From contig JADJRU010000016.1 in the NCBI GenBank assembly GCA_016712105.1, positions 1-52,500 on the forward strand: 52,500 nucleotides of DNA. The letters are read 5' to 3'. The position numbers and the translations under genes were made by a program. This document shows, piece after piece, positions 1 to 8,101 of the stretch. Under the pieces are notes generated by a model. The model did not search any database. It saw nothing but the letters and a program-made list of their open reading frames with translations, and was not told the DNA's origin. Position 1 is the stretch's first letter. Each line of letters opens with the position of its first letter. The stretch comes from Ahniella sp. (GTDB lineage: Bacteria; Pseudomonadota; Gammaproteobacteria; Xanthomonadales; Ahniellaceae).

Positions 1-1017
1 CGAACTGGTCACCACGCGCACTTCGCCCTGGATGCTGCTGCCTTGCTCCATGACCAGTGGTCCGTTGCCGACGTTGACCGGGCCTTCGATGCGCGATTCG
101 GGTTTGAGGACGACCGCTCCGTTCAGTACATCCAGCGACTTCGCGACCGCGCCAACACCCAGCACGACCGCGCCGTTGTGAGTCCGAATAGTCCCCGCCC
201 GCGCTGCGGCGGCCAGTTCCATGCCCGAGTTGACGAGGCGAACATCACTGAGTTCGCTGCCCGGACGAGACTCTGGCGCGCCGTGGACAAAGACGTCGTC
301 GGGAGCCGGCAGCCCTGCTCGATCGATGACACCCTGTGCGCCCGGAAAACGCGAACAAGGTGCATGGTCTGGGCGGTTTGGGGCGGTTGGTTCGTGGGGG
401 GCTACGCCGCTGATCCGAACATCGGTATCCCGACCCACCTCAATCTGAACGCAGTGGTCCAGCAGCACCCCGCCGGAAACGGCGGTTCCGCGACGCACGT
501 CGAGCGTTGGCCTATCGCGCTCCTCGCGCTCGCCTCGACCCGGAAGCATGGCCAGGCGTCCCGGAAGGGCCAGGTCTGGCCCCAGACGCACGTCAGGGCC
601 GAAGCTGACCACATCTCCGCCGATCCGGGCACCACCTGCGATATCCAGCACACAACCGAGGCTGGTCACATTACCCTGGATTTCAGCGGTGGCTGTGATC
701 GTCAATGTGCCGGTGCCGCAATAGACATCACCCGCAACGGCTCCGGCGATTCGGCCTTCACCCACTCCGATCCATACCGAGCCAGCGCTGCTTCCCTTGT
801 CCAGCTTGAGCTCGCCGTTGTTGAGTCGCACGGATCCGGCCTGACTGCCGCCGCGCAAGCGGATATTGCCATCGGTGATCCCGAGTGCATCAGCGTGTTC
901 ACCGTCGGTGAGCTCGATCGGCGTGGAGAGATGCCAGCGGCTGGCTGGAATGTCGGAAGCAGCGAGCGCAGGGCTGATCATCAAGGACAACAGGCTGAAG
1001 CGGAACAGTCGGGTCAT
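1..1017 (-). CDS. Exported bactofilin-like beta-repeat protein (3' end cut by window)
   Basis: The reverse-strand frame is open from an ATG at 1017 to the window edge (339 codons, no stop). The start MTRLFRFSLLSLMISPALA is a typical signal peptide. The rest is a run of short repeats with glycine turns and alternating hydrophobic residues, such as ARIGGDVVSFGPDVRL and SRIEGPVNVGNGPLVM, which resemble the right-handed beta-helix of bactofilins (polymer-forming cytoskeletal proteins). Bactofilins are normally cytoplasmic, so an exported relative is unusual; a generic beta-helix surface protein is the alternative. The start lies 12 bases after the tatD stop, so the two are probably co-transcribed. 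The role is unknown. Confidence 0.7.
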   Translation of the reverse strand, partial: MTRLFRFSLLSLMISPALAASDIPASRWHLSTPIELTDGEHADALGITDGNIRLRGGSQAGSVRLNNGELKLDKGSSAGSVWIGVGEGRIAGAVAGDVYCGTGTLTITATAEIQGNVTSLGCVLDIAGGARIGGDVVSFGPDVRLGPDLALPGRLAMLPGRGEREERDRPTLDVRRGTAVSGGVLLDHCVQIEVGRDTDVRISGVAPHEPTAPNRPDHAPCSRFPGAQGVIDRAGLPAPDDVFVHGAPESRPGSELSDVRLVNSGMELAAAARAGTIRTHNGAVVLGVGAVAKSLDVLNGAVVLKPESRIEGPVNVGNGPLVMEQGSSIQGEVRVVTSS

Positions 1018-1029
1018 GTGGGCAGTGGG

Positions 1030-1827
1030 TCAGTTGGTGACGGGCAATCGGAAAAAACGACGGGCGTTTTCGGTGGTGGTTGCGGCAAGTCGCTCAAGCG
1101 GCTCCTGGCGCGCGCGGGCGATCGCGGCGGCGATGTGAGCGAGATACATGGGCTCGTTGCGGCGGTGACTGGACTTGGTCGGCAGGTCGCGCGGCATCAG
1201 ATAGGGTGCATCGGTTTCGATGAGCAGCCGATTCGCCGGAATATGCGGCACCAGTTCCAGCAAATGGCGGCCGCGGCGTTCGTCGCAGATCCAGCCGGTG
1301 ATGCCGATATGACAATCGAGATCCAGGTAATCGAATAGCGCTCGGCGCTCATCGGTGAAGCAATGGACGACCACATCACCCACCTGGTCACGGACGGCTT
1401 TCAGGCAGGCGAAGAAGTCGTCGTGCGCATCACGCTGATGCAGGAACAAGGGTTTGTCGAGCCGGTGGGCCCACTCCAGATGCCGCTCGAACGCGAAGAT
1501 CTGCGCCGTGCGCGGCGACAGGTCACGGAAATAGTCGAGTCCGGTTTCGCCGACGGCCACCATCTCGGGCGCCTTCAGCAGATCCAGAAAGGCGTCCTCC
1601 GTCTCCCCATTGAAGTCCGCAGCATGGTGCGGGTGGAGGCCGGCAGTAGCGAACAGGAAGCCAGGACGGGTGCTTGCGATCTCCAGCGCGCGCCGCGCGC
1701 CGTCCACACTGGCGCCGGTCAGGACCAGTTGCGCCACCTGGGCGGCACGCGCCCGATCCAGCACGGCGTCCAGGTCGTGGTTAAACGACTCGTGGCCCAG
1801 ATTGGCCCCAATATCAATGAATTCCAT
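1030..1827 (-). CDS. tatD: TatD family metal-dependent deoxyribonuclease
   Basis: The 265-residue product has the TatD layout. The N-terminus is FIDIGANLGHESF, as in TatD proper, which lacks the HxH found in YcfH/YjjV. Further on come TAGLHPHHA, GETGLDYFRD, LFLHQRDAHDDF, VVHCFTD and ETDAPYLMPRD, which supply the metal-binding Glu, His and Asp of the TIM-barrel amidohydrolase fold. TatD enzymes are Mg2+-dependent 3'-5' exonucleases linked to DNA repair and RNA processing. The gene is divergent from the exported protein at 1967, with 139 bases between them, and leads the bactofilin-like gene 12 bases downstream. Confidence 0.9.
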   Translation of the reverse strand: MEFIDIGANLGHESFNHDLDAVLDRARAAQVAQLVLTGASVDGARRALEIASTRPGFLFATAGLHPHHAADFNGETEDAFLDLLKAPEMVAVGETGLDYFRDLSPRTAQIFAFERHLEWAHRLDKPLFLHQRDAHDDFFACLKAVRDQVGDVVVHCFTDERRALFDYLDLDCHIGITGWICDERRGRHLLELVPHIPANRLLIETDAPYLMPRDLPTKSSHRRNEPMYLAHIAAAIARARQEPLERLAATTTENARRFFRLPVTN

Positions 1828-1966
1828 GTCCCAAACCAGGTCCCGAAGTGCGCACTGCCTGAATGCAAGGCTTCAGTATAAGCTCGCTGCCCTTCGGGTT
1901 AACAGCCAATTCAGCCAATACTCGGCATCGTCACCATGCCGAAATTGTCCCCTTACGGAGCACGTC

Positions 1967-3037
1967 ATGAAATGGATCCAGAGTTTGTTTGCGGTTCTTC
2001 TGCTGGTTGTGGCCGGCACAACGGGGGTCGCGAAGGCGGCGTCCTACACGCCGGAATCCGGCTTTTGGTGGAACCCGAACGAACCCGGCAGCGGGCTCGC
2101 GATCGAAATCGAGGACGATTTCATTTACGTGGCCGCGTATCTGTATGACCCGCAGGGTTTCCCGTACTGGTACATCACCAGCGGCCGATTGGTGGACAGT
2201 GCCGGCACCTTGAGCCTGAACAATGCTCAGGTGGCCACGGCAACTGGTGGCCAGTGCCTGGGTTGTCCTTGGCGTGCACCTACCAATACCCCGGCCGGTG
2301 GCCTGATGAGCATCGTGTTCGACCGCACGGATGAGACTCGCGCAACCCTCACGTGGGGTGGACAGACCAAGACGATCCGTCGCCTCGACTACTACGACAT
2401 CGGTTTCGGTCCTGATGCCGAGAACCAGCGTTTGCTGGGTGAGTGGCAGGTCGTGCTCGACCTCTTTGCCGCAGGGAACAACTATGCCGCGTATCCCTAC
2501 TACGGCGACGTGGTGATTCTCGACGCCATCGATCGAAGTGGGTCTCTGACCCAAATGATTGGTTGCCGTCCACAGACTTCTTTAGCGCTTCGTTGCACCG
2601 CCGCTGATGACAGTACTCATGATGCAGCAGCGTTCTACAACTCGATCAATCGCCGGAGCTACATCACCGTCCGCGACCAGCCAACGACCTACTTCACCTA
2701 TGTCGCCGACGTCGGTGTGCACCAGTTCGATGGTGTGGTGCAGATCCATGCGAGAAACGGCTTCAACGAGAATGGGGTGTTCTATCCGGTTCGCGGATTC
2801 CGTAGCGCGAGTCGTTCGGCCGTCCAGACCGGGCTGGGTCCGGCAGGTGCCGACAAGGCCGCGCCGGTCACGGCACGGAGCCTCAAGCAGGCCATCCTGG
2901 ACAGCAATGATGGTGTGATGCCGAAAGGCCTGACGGCCGCCGAAGTCAAGGCACGGTATGGCTTTGATGTGTCGGAAGGTGCGTTCATGGTGAATTACAC
3001 CACACGCCTGATGGATGAAAGGTCGACTGCGAAGTAA
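1967..3037 (+). CDS. Exported 'WWNP' beta-rich protein of unknown function
   Basis: The ATG at 1967 is preceded by ACGGAG with a six-base spacer and begins a clear signal peptide (MKWIQSLFAVLLLVVAG, cut near AKAAS). The mature part opens with SGFWWNPNEPGSGLAIEIE followed by FIYVAAYLYDPQGFPYWYI. This belongs to a Trp-rich exported module common in Xanthomonadales-like genomes (general form WWNPxExGxG, then a strand ending in P-x-W). The product is 356 residues with four cysteines visible in two CxxC-like clusters. The reading frame stays open upstream to 1610, but that overlaps tatD and has no ribosome site. Function is unknown; an envelope or secreted location is inferred. Confidence 0.75.
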   Translation: MKWIQSLFAVLLLVVAGTTGVAKAASYTPESGFWWNPNEPGSGLAIEIEDDFIYVAAYLYDPQGFPYWYITSGRLVDSAGTLSLNNAQVATATGGQCLGCPWRAPTNTPAGGLMSIVFDRTDETRATLTWGGQTKTIRRLDYYDIGFGPDAENQRLLGEWQVVLDLFAAGNNYAAYPYYGDVVILDAIDRSGSLTQMIGCRPQTSLALRCTAADDSTHDAAAFYNSINRRSYITVRDQPTTYFTYVADVGVHQFDGVVQIHARNGFNENGVFYPVRGFRSASRSAVQTGLGPAGADKAAPVTARSLKQAILDSNDGVMPKGLTAAEVKARYGFDVSEGAFMVNYTTRLMDERSTAK

Positions 3038-3061
3038 GCGGACGTTTCCCTGAAATCGCGA

Positions 3062-3090
3062 CGGGCAGGCTGAAAAGCCTGCCCGTTTTT
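3062..3090 (+). terminator. Rho-independent terminator
   Basis: A perfect 10-bp stem, CGGGCAGGCT / AGCCTGCCCG, with a GAAA loop, is followed directly by five T. It sits 24 bases after the stop of the exported WWNP protein and is the best intrinsic terminator in the window. Confidence 0.92.
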
Positions 3091-3384
3091 GTTGGGCTCA
3101 CGTGTGCCCCCTAATGGAACACAAGCTTCGATCGATGCTGGGCGAGTTGCAGAACAACCACGCAATGCCAAATGCTCGAAGATTATCCAAGGAAACCGCG
3201 GAATCGGCTCAAATAGGGCTGACAACCTCCATTTCCGCGAGCCATGGGGGATCAAGCTATTGGTAAGCAGTACGGACATACTCCGAATCTGTCTTGTCCG
3301 AAGCTGAACGGCAACACTCCAAGCCACGTTTCAATGGACCTCGTCACTAAACCTAGCGTCACTCAGAAGCGAGTGACTTGTGAT
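3091..3384. other. Non-coding, AT-richer gap
   Basis: No convincing gene is seen here. Short open frames occur on both strands but lack ribosome sites or recognisable products. Base composition is visibly AT-richer than upstream and matches the subtilisin gene that follows, so the two may have been acquired together. The minus-strand hairpin at 3358-3377 is listed separately. Confidence 0.5.
3358..3377 (-). terminator. Possible terminator hairpin after the subtilisin gene
   Basis: GTCACTC and GAGTGAC form a perfect 7-bp stem with a six-base loop, starting just downstream of the protease stop on the minus strand. There is no clear U-tract, so termination is only a suggestion. Confidence 0.3.
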
Positions 3385-5139
3385 TTAGATTCCACACTGA
3401 AAATCTGATCCCGTGGGTGCAGTGGCTTTGAACCAGACTCCTGATTCTGTGTGAGCCTCGAAGCTAATTTGAGACGGCCATGTCTGTGGGCCACCGAACT
3501 CAAAATAGTCGATCCACCCACGCAATTGGCATTCCCAAGTTAGTGTGCCGGTCCCGGAGTTTGTACATTGCACCGGATTGCCGAAATCTGGATTCAAATA
3601 CGTTCCGCTCAACCAGAGTTCTGGGTGAATGTTCGCATCCGCTCGGAATCTCGAAATGTTCGATTGTGCTCGGAAACTGACAGTCATTAGGCAGGCGTCT
3701 CGATAGGTGATTTCGCCACGCCCATTGATCTCATCGATCCATAGGCCAGGTCGAGATGTCATCGTCAAATCGCCAATTCCTGCTGCTGTCAGTCGTTGAG
3801 ACTCCGAAGTCTTCCAGTTATTGATGATTCCGTGGCCGCATCCAATGCAGCCGCTTGAACTGTCCGAATTCTGACGGAGAATTTCAAGTATTGCTTGTGA
3901 CGAACTAGTGGGCGCTGCAGACTTTGCGATTGCGAATGAACTTGCTGCAAAAGGTGCTGAAAAACTCGTGCCATCCGAAACCACGAAAGTTCGCCCTCCT
4001 GGAGACGCCACGGATCCGCGGGTGCCTGTGTTCGAAAGAACGAACACTCGTTCCCCCGGCGCTGCAAACTGTACAGGCCCAGAATGACTCGAAAAGTTGG
4101 ATCGAGCGCCAGTGGCGTTGCTCGAAGCCACCGGGATAACGCCTGCGCAGTTCTGTGGCCAGTTGGAATTGCTTGTGCCCAAGTTGGAGTTCGTGTTGCC
4201 CGCCGATACAAAAATCGGGACATCTAGAGATCCAGCAAGGTAAATAGCTTCCTGAAGAGGAGCGCCGCATGCGCCAGTTCCACCTAAAGAAATCGAAATG
4301 ACATCGGCCGGATACGCATTTGGTGATGTATTTGGCACCAGCACGCCCGCTGCCCACGATATCGCATCAGCAAGTTCCGACTGAGATGTAGAAGAGAATC
4401 CGCTAACTCGAACGGGCAAGATCTTTGCGCTGGGAGCAACGCCAGCAATCCCTATCCCATTATTGGCTACTGCACTCGCCATGCTTGCAACTTTCATTCC
4501 ATGCCAATCAGATGGTACAAAAGTTGCCACGCAGTTGTCGCGAATTTCAACATAAGTGCCCTTGTCGGTCGGATCGGAATCGTAAGCGTCGCCATCCCTC
4601 GCCGAAACCGGGTCTGATATAAAGTCATAGCCCGGCAACAGGTTGGAAGTCAGCTCGCTGTCTGGGACGATGCCAGTGTCCAGAATGGCGATTACTGAGC
4701 CACTGCCCGAACTGCGATTCCAGATTAGTGAAGCATTGCCTTGGTATGGCAGCGGGGTTGAGGTTCCGGGTGCCAAATACCATTGCTGAGAAAACAGAGG
4801 ATCATTCGAGTGCCTGCGGCCGTTACGAAGGTCCTTTACTGCATATTTGACGCGGACATCCCTTCTGATATCCGAGATTAGACGATCAATATCACTGGTC
4901 GAGCCAGTGACTCGGAACAAATCTCCATCGACAGCCAGTCGCCGCTCAAAAACCGGGCTATTGATAGGAGACCTGCCTACGGACGCTTGAGCTTGCTGAA
5001 TGACCTGTGAAGTGAACTGCGGTGTTGTCGGTTGCCGCAATTCAACGACGATGTGCCGAATGGTTTCGTCACAAGCGTCGACTTTCGCATTTGGACCAAG
5101 GAGCATTGCAACAAGAAAACAACTTCTAGCCAGATTCAT
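3385..5139 (-). CDS. Secreted S8 (subtilisin-like) serine protease
   Basis: I start at the ATG at 5139 (584 residues) because it opens a signal peptide, MNLARSCFLVAMLL, and has GGGGA upstream; an ATG 60 bases further up has neither. After a pro-region, FSQQWYL marks the entry to the catalytic domain. The triad is Asp154 (AILDTGI), His213 (DWHGMKVAS) and Ser392 (GTSFSAP), with oxyanion Asn315 (SAGN). The C-terminal ~150 residues form a Cys-containing beta-rich region of unknown role. Base composition is more AT-rich than the neighbours, which suggests recent transfer. It is divergent from the rhomboid gene. The protein is probably a degradative secreted enzyme; its substrate is unknown. Confidence 0.9.
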   Translation of the reverse strand: MNLARSCFLVAMLLGPNAKVDACDETIRHIVVELRQPTTPQFTSQVIQQAQASVGRSPINSPVFERRLAVDGDLFRVTGSTSDIDRLISDIRRDVRVKYAVKDLRNGRRHSNDPLFSQQWYLAPGTSTPLPYQGNASLIWNRSSGSGSVIAILDTGIVPDSELTSNLLPGYDFISDPVSARDGDAYDSDPTDKGTYVEIRDNCVATFVPSDWHGMKVASMASAVANNGIGIAGVAPSAKILPVRVSGFSSTSQSELADAISWAAGVLVPNTSPNAYPADVISISLGGTGACGAPLQEAIYLAGSLDVPIFVSAGNTNSNLGTSNSNWPQNCAGVIPVASSNATGARSNFSSHSGPVQFAAPGERVFVLSNTGTRGSVASPGGRTFVVSDGTSFSAPFAASSFAIAKSAAPTSSSQAILEILRQNSDSSSGCIGCGHGIINNWKTSESQRLTAAGIGDLTMTSRPGLWIDEINGRGEITYRDACLMTVSFRAQSNISRFRADANIHPELWLSGTYLNPDFGNPVQCTNSGTGTLTWECQLRGWIDYFEFGGPQTWPSQISFEAHTESGVWFKATAPTGSDFQCGI

Positions 5140-5279
5140 GAAATTCCCCAAGTAAACGGCGTAACCTGTTGACGCCGCTAGTGACGATAACACGAGCAAT
5201 CTTTCCCGAGCATCTGGGACAGCAGAAGTTCAGGAGTATCAGGGGTTGAAAAAGGCCGGCACAGCCCCAGTTTCGCCCC

Positions 5280-6101
5280 ATGATTGATCTCACCCCTGCG
5301 GACCTGAGTCCGGAACAAATTCGTGAACAGGACCGTCTGTTCTGGCGTGGTGTCACGATCAGCGTGGCATTCACCGTCGTGCTCTGGCTCATCGAGTGGG
5401 CACACCGTGTCTTCTCGCTCGACCTCAAGCCGCTGGCCGTGGTGCCCGGTGAATGGTCGGGGCTGCTCGGTGTTCTGACGTCACCGCTCGTCCATGGTGG
5501 TGCCGAACATCTGGCCGCCAACTCGGTCGGCATCATCATGCTCGGCACACTGATGCTGTATCGCTACCCCAAGGCTTCCGTGATCGCGCTGCCGGTGATC
5601 TGGTTGTGTGCTGGTTTGGGTACCTGGCTGATTGGCCGGCCGTCGTTCCACATCGGCGCCAGTGGCCTCACCCACGGGTTCATGTTTTTCCTGTTCCTCG
5701 CCGGCCTGATCCGTCGTGATCGTCTGGCCATTGCGGCCATGCTGGCGTCGATGCTGTTCTTTGGCGGCATGTTCTTCACGATCCTGCCGCGCGAAGCGGG
5801 CGTGTCGTTCGAGGCGCATCTCAGCGGCGCGATCGGCGGATTGATTGCGGCGCTGATCACGCTGAAACTCGACCCGGCACCGCCCCGGCGCAAATACAGC
5901 TGGGAGATCGAGGAGGAGCTTGAGCAGGAACTGCGCCGCATGGAGCAGGACATGCTGGAACCGCCACGGCCGCCGAGTGTGAATCCGATCTGGGATGGCC
6001 CGCGTGCGATCCGCGAAAAGTTGCAGGGCGAAGCGCCCGGCCAGGTCATCGAGTTCCGCCGGCGTCCACGCGGCGATTCCGACGAACCCACGAAGCACTG
6101 A
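5280..6101 (+). CDS. Rhomboid family intramembrane serine protease
   Basis: The 273-residue protein has about six membrane segments and the rhomboid signature. The conserved loop-helix is HGGAEHLAAN (His72, His77, Asn81), the nucleophile Ser128 lies in GASGL, and the catalytic His180 is in EAHLSGAIGG. Rhomboids cut transmembrane helices inside the bilayer. A hydrophilic tail (about residues 205-273) is rich in Glu and Arg, includes a likely short coiled coil (EIEEELEQELRRMEQDM) and probably lies in the cytoplasm. The gene starts 140 bases from the divergent protease and is followed 13 bases later by a VOC gene, so these two are likely co-transcribed. No substrate can be named. Confidence 0.88.
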   Translation: MIDLTPADLSPEQIREQDRLFWRGVTISVAFTVVLWLIEWAHRVFSLDLKPLAVVPGEWSGLLGVLTSPLVHGGAEHLAANSVGIIMLGTLMLYRYPKASVIALPVIWLCAGLGTWLIGRPSFHIGASGLTHGFMFFLFLAGLIRRDRLAIAAMLASMLFFGGMFFTILPREAGVSFEAHLSGAIGGLIAALITLKLDPAPPRRKYSWEIEEELEQELRRMEQDMLEPPRPPSVNPIWDGPRAIREKLQGEAPGQVIEFRRRPRGDSDEPTKH

Positions 6102-6114
6102 TCCGGAATCTTTC

Positions 6115-6468
6115 ATGGCACACACCAGCAATCTTGCCGGCTTCATCATCGACTGTCATACCGACGACCTCAATGCCGCGGCCGATTTCTGGGCGCGGGC
6201 GTTGCGCATGGAGAAAATCGTATTGCCAGCGGAAGAAGGCGAGAGATACATCCGCCTGAAAGATCCGAATCTGCCGTTGCACATCGAAGTGCAAAAAGTC
6301 GAACACGACAGTCGTGTGCACCTCGACATCGAAACCGATGACATCGACGCCGAAGTCCTCAGGCTCGAAGCGCTTGGTGCCACCAAGGTGCGTTACGTCC
6401 ATACCTGGTGCGTGATGCAGGCACCGACCGGGCAGCGCTTCTGCGTCGTGCGCAAGAAAAGTGCGTAG
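6115..6468 (+). CDS. Small VOC (glyoxalase-like) domain protein
   Basis: The 117-residue product begins MAHTSNLAGFIIDCHTDDL and contains one vicinal-oxygen-chelate module: ADFWARALRM, then LHIEVQKVEHDSRVHLDIE, AEVLRLEALGA and a closing MQAPTGQRFCVVR. It resembles the 'glyoxalase-like domain' group, which has two beta-alpha-beta-beta-beta units and often lacks a known substrate. The ATG at 6115 was chosen because the upstream frame overlaps the rhomboid gene. The stop codon (6466-6468) falls inside the first copy of an 80-bp tandem repeat, so the repeat may have reset the C-terminus. Confidence 0.75.
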   Translation: MAHTSNLAGFIIDCHTDDLNAAADFWARALRMEKIVLPAEEGERYIRLKDPNLPLHIEVQKVEHDSRVHLDIETDDIDAEVLRLEALGATKVRYVHTWCVMQAPTGQRFCVVRKKSA

Positions 6469-6666
6469 GCTGGTGCTGAGCGCAGCGAAGCCCAGCTACT
6501 TGCGGCAAGCCGACAGAAAACTCGGTGTGGGCATGTCCTGCGGCGTATTCCGGCGCTGAGCGCAGCGAAGCCCAGCTACTTGCGACAAGCCGCCAGAAAA
6601 CTCGGTGTGGGCATGTCCGGCGGCGTAGGCTGAAGCTGAGCGCAGCGAAGCCCAGCTACTTGCGAC
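6464..6666 (+). repeat. 80-bp tandem repeat, two full copies and one partial
   Basis: Copies start at 6464, 6544 and 6624, exactly 80 bases apart, with only a few differences. The shared core is CTGAGCGCAGCGAAGCCCAG followed by CTACTTGCG. The part from GCTGG to CCAGC can fold into an imperfect hairpin, as in dispersed REP-like elements. The first copy supplies the stop codon of the VOC gene. No coding role is seen. Confidence 0.9.
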
Positions 6667-7036
6667 ACCACCACCCGCCTTGCGGCGGAGTGACTTTGGA
6701 CCGTGTGCCATCAGTTGCCGCCAACCATGCCTTTCGACCCATGTGCCGAGCTTGGCGAAATCGATTAACTCGAGTCACCTGCTGCACACAATTTGTTTGT
6801 ATCAGGCCGCGACACCACACTTGAGTAGTGTCGCGCGAGCAACACAACGCATGGATCGAGGTTCGGTGATTCTGCGTCCTGGGTGGTGACACCTCGATTG
6901 GGCGATTGGATCACGGGACTCCGGAACTACCGGTTGATGGAAATGTGGGCCTGCGGCATGGATGCCGTCGAACCCGCCGACCGGAATGGAGCCGAACCCG
7001 GTTCGACCATTCATTCGAGCCATTGTGGAGGTGGCC
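6667..7036 (+). other. Non-coding region upstream of the Sel1-like gene
   Basis: No gene is supported here. A near-palindrome at 6809-6834 (GCGACACCAC / GTAGTGTCGC with a six-base loop, one mismatched pair) could be a terminator or operator, but there is no T-run. GGAGGTGGCC just before 7037 provides the ribosome site for the next gene. Confidence 0.5.
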
Positions 7037-7754
7037 ATGAACCGTTTGATGATTTTGGGATTCACTGCAACGATCATGTTGACCGGGACGGCAGCAATCG
7101 CCGAAACCCGCATCGACGCCGTGCCGCACATCGGCGCGAGTACCGAAGGATTCCTGCGTTACCACCAGGATCTGCGTTGGCGCAGGTCCGGTCTGCAGAA
7201 TTACAACGAGGGCGATTACGAGCGTGCCCTGGTCGATTTCCAGCGTGCGGCCCGATTTGGTGACAAGCCCTCACAGGCCATGCTGGCCGAGATGTACTGG
7301 CAAGGACTGGGTGGTCCGGCAGATCGTACGCGCCTATGTCTGGATGGACCTCGCCGCCGAGCGCAATTACCGCCAATTGGTAGCGCTGCGTGAACACTAT
7401 TGGCTGGAGCTCGGTGAGCAGGAGCGTGAGCGGGCACTCGCGATCGGTCCCGACCTATACCGTGAGTATGGAGATGCCGTCGCCGTGCCAAGGATGGATC
7501 GATTGCTGAACGAGGCGCGCCGAAACATCACGGGATCTCGTGTCGGTTCTCTGACGGCGCCGATGGAAGTGAGGGCGCGCACGGAAGGTGGTGAGTTCAT
7601 GCGTTTCGCCGGTGACAAGTACTACCGTCGTCAATACTGGGATCCGAAGCTGTATCACCAGTGGAAAGACGAGTTCTTCGAGAATCCGTTCAACGGTGAA
7701 GTGGATGTGGGCGAGTTGCGGATGGCACGAGTCGCATACGAACAAGGCCGTTGA
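7037..7754 (+). CDS. Exported Sel1-like repeat protein, frameshifted
   Basis: Translation starts at the ATG at 7037 after GGAGGTGGCC with a signal peptide (MNRLMILGFTATIMLTGTAA). It continues through one Sel1/TPR-like unit, NYNEGDYERALVDFQRAARF and AMLAEMYWQGLGG. Near 7325-7328 the frame must move by a net +1 (one extra or two missing bases) to continue as VRAYVWMDLAAERNY and the C-terminal half, ending at 7754. Joined, the product is about 239 residues and matches the plan of Xanthomonadaceae 'sel1 repeat family' proteins: GDKYYRRQYWDPKLYHQW, then GEVDVG. A true pseudogene is possible, but similar indels in housekeeping genes here favour sequence error. Confidence 0.7.
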
Positions 7755-8101
7755 GGATCGGAGTACCTCAAGTGAACAAACATGGCCTGTCACGTCTCAG
7801 CGAGGCAGGCCATGCCGCGCAGATTCGCTCCAGAACGGCCGCCGAATGAAGCGGTGAAGCCTCAATCGCGCGGGCGATCAGCAAACTGCCAATGCAACGC
7901 TTGAATGCTGCCGCGCAATACGCTGCCGGAACGTACACGCGGCGCCCTGAATCGTGGTCGAAACGCGCCTTCTCGTCGATTCACAACCAGTGCTAGATTC
8001 GTCGGACATCGCCAGTTCTGACCAGGCGTCTCCAATCGGCTGACCTGCGCACCGATTTGCGGCCCAAGGCATTACTTTGCTGGTGAACCCAGGGAGACGA
8101 G
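7755..8101 (+). other. Non-coding gap with one strong hairpin
   Basis: No gene is supported. CATGGCCTG (7781-7789) pairs perfectly with CAGGCCATG (7806-7814) across a 16-base loop 26 bases after the Sel1-like stop, and may end that transcript, but there is no T-run. The stretch ends with GGGAGA, the ribosome site for the gene at 8102. Confidence 0.5.

Noticed and set aside
43..1338. A 431-codon forward frame opposite the bactofilin-like gene and tatD
   Set aside because: It is a high-GC antisense shadow of two real genes, with no recognisable domains.
6464..6666. CRISPR array
   Set aside because: The 80-bp units are contiguous near-identical copies without unique spacers.
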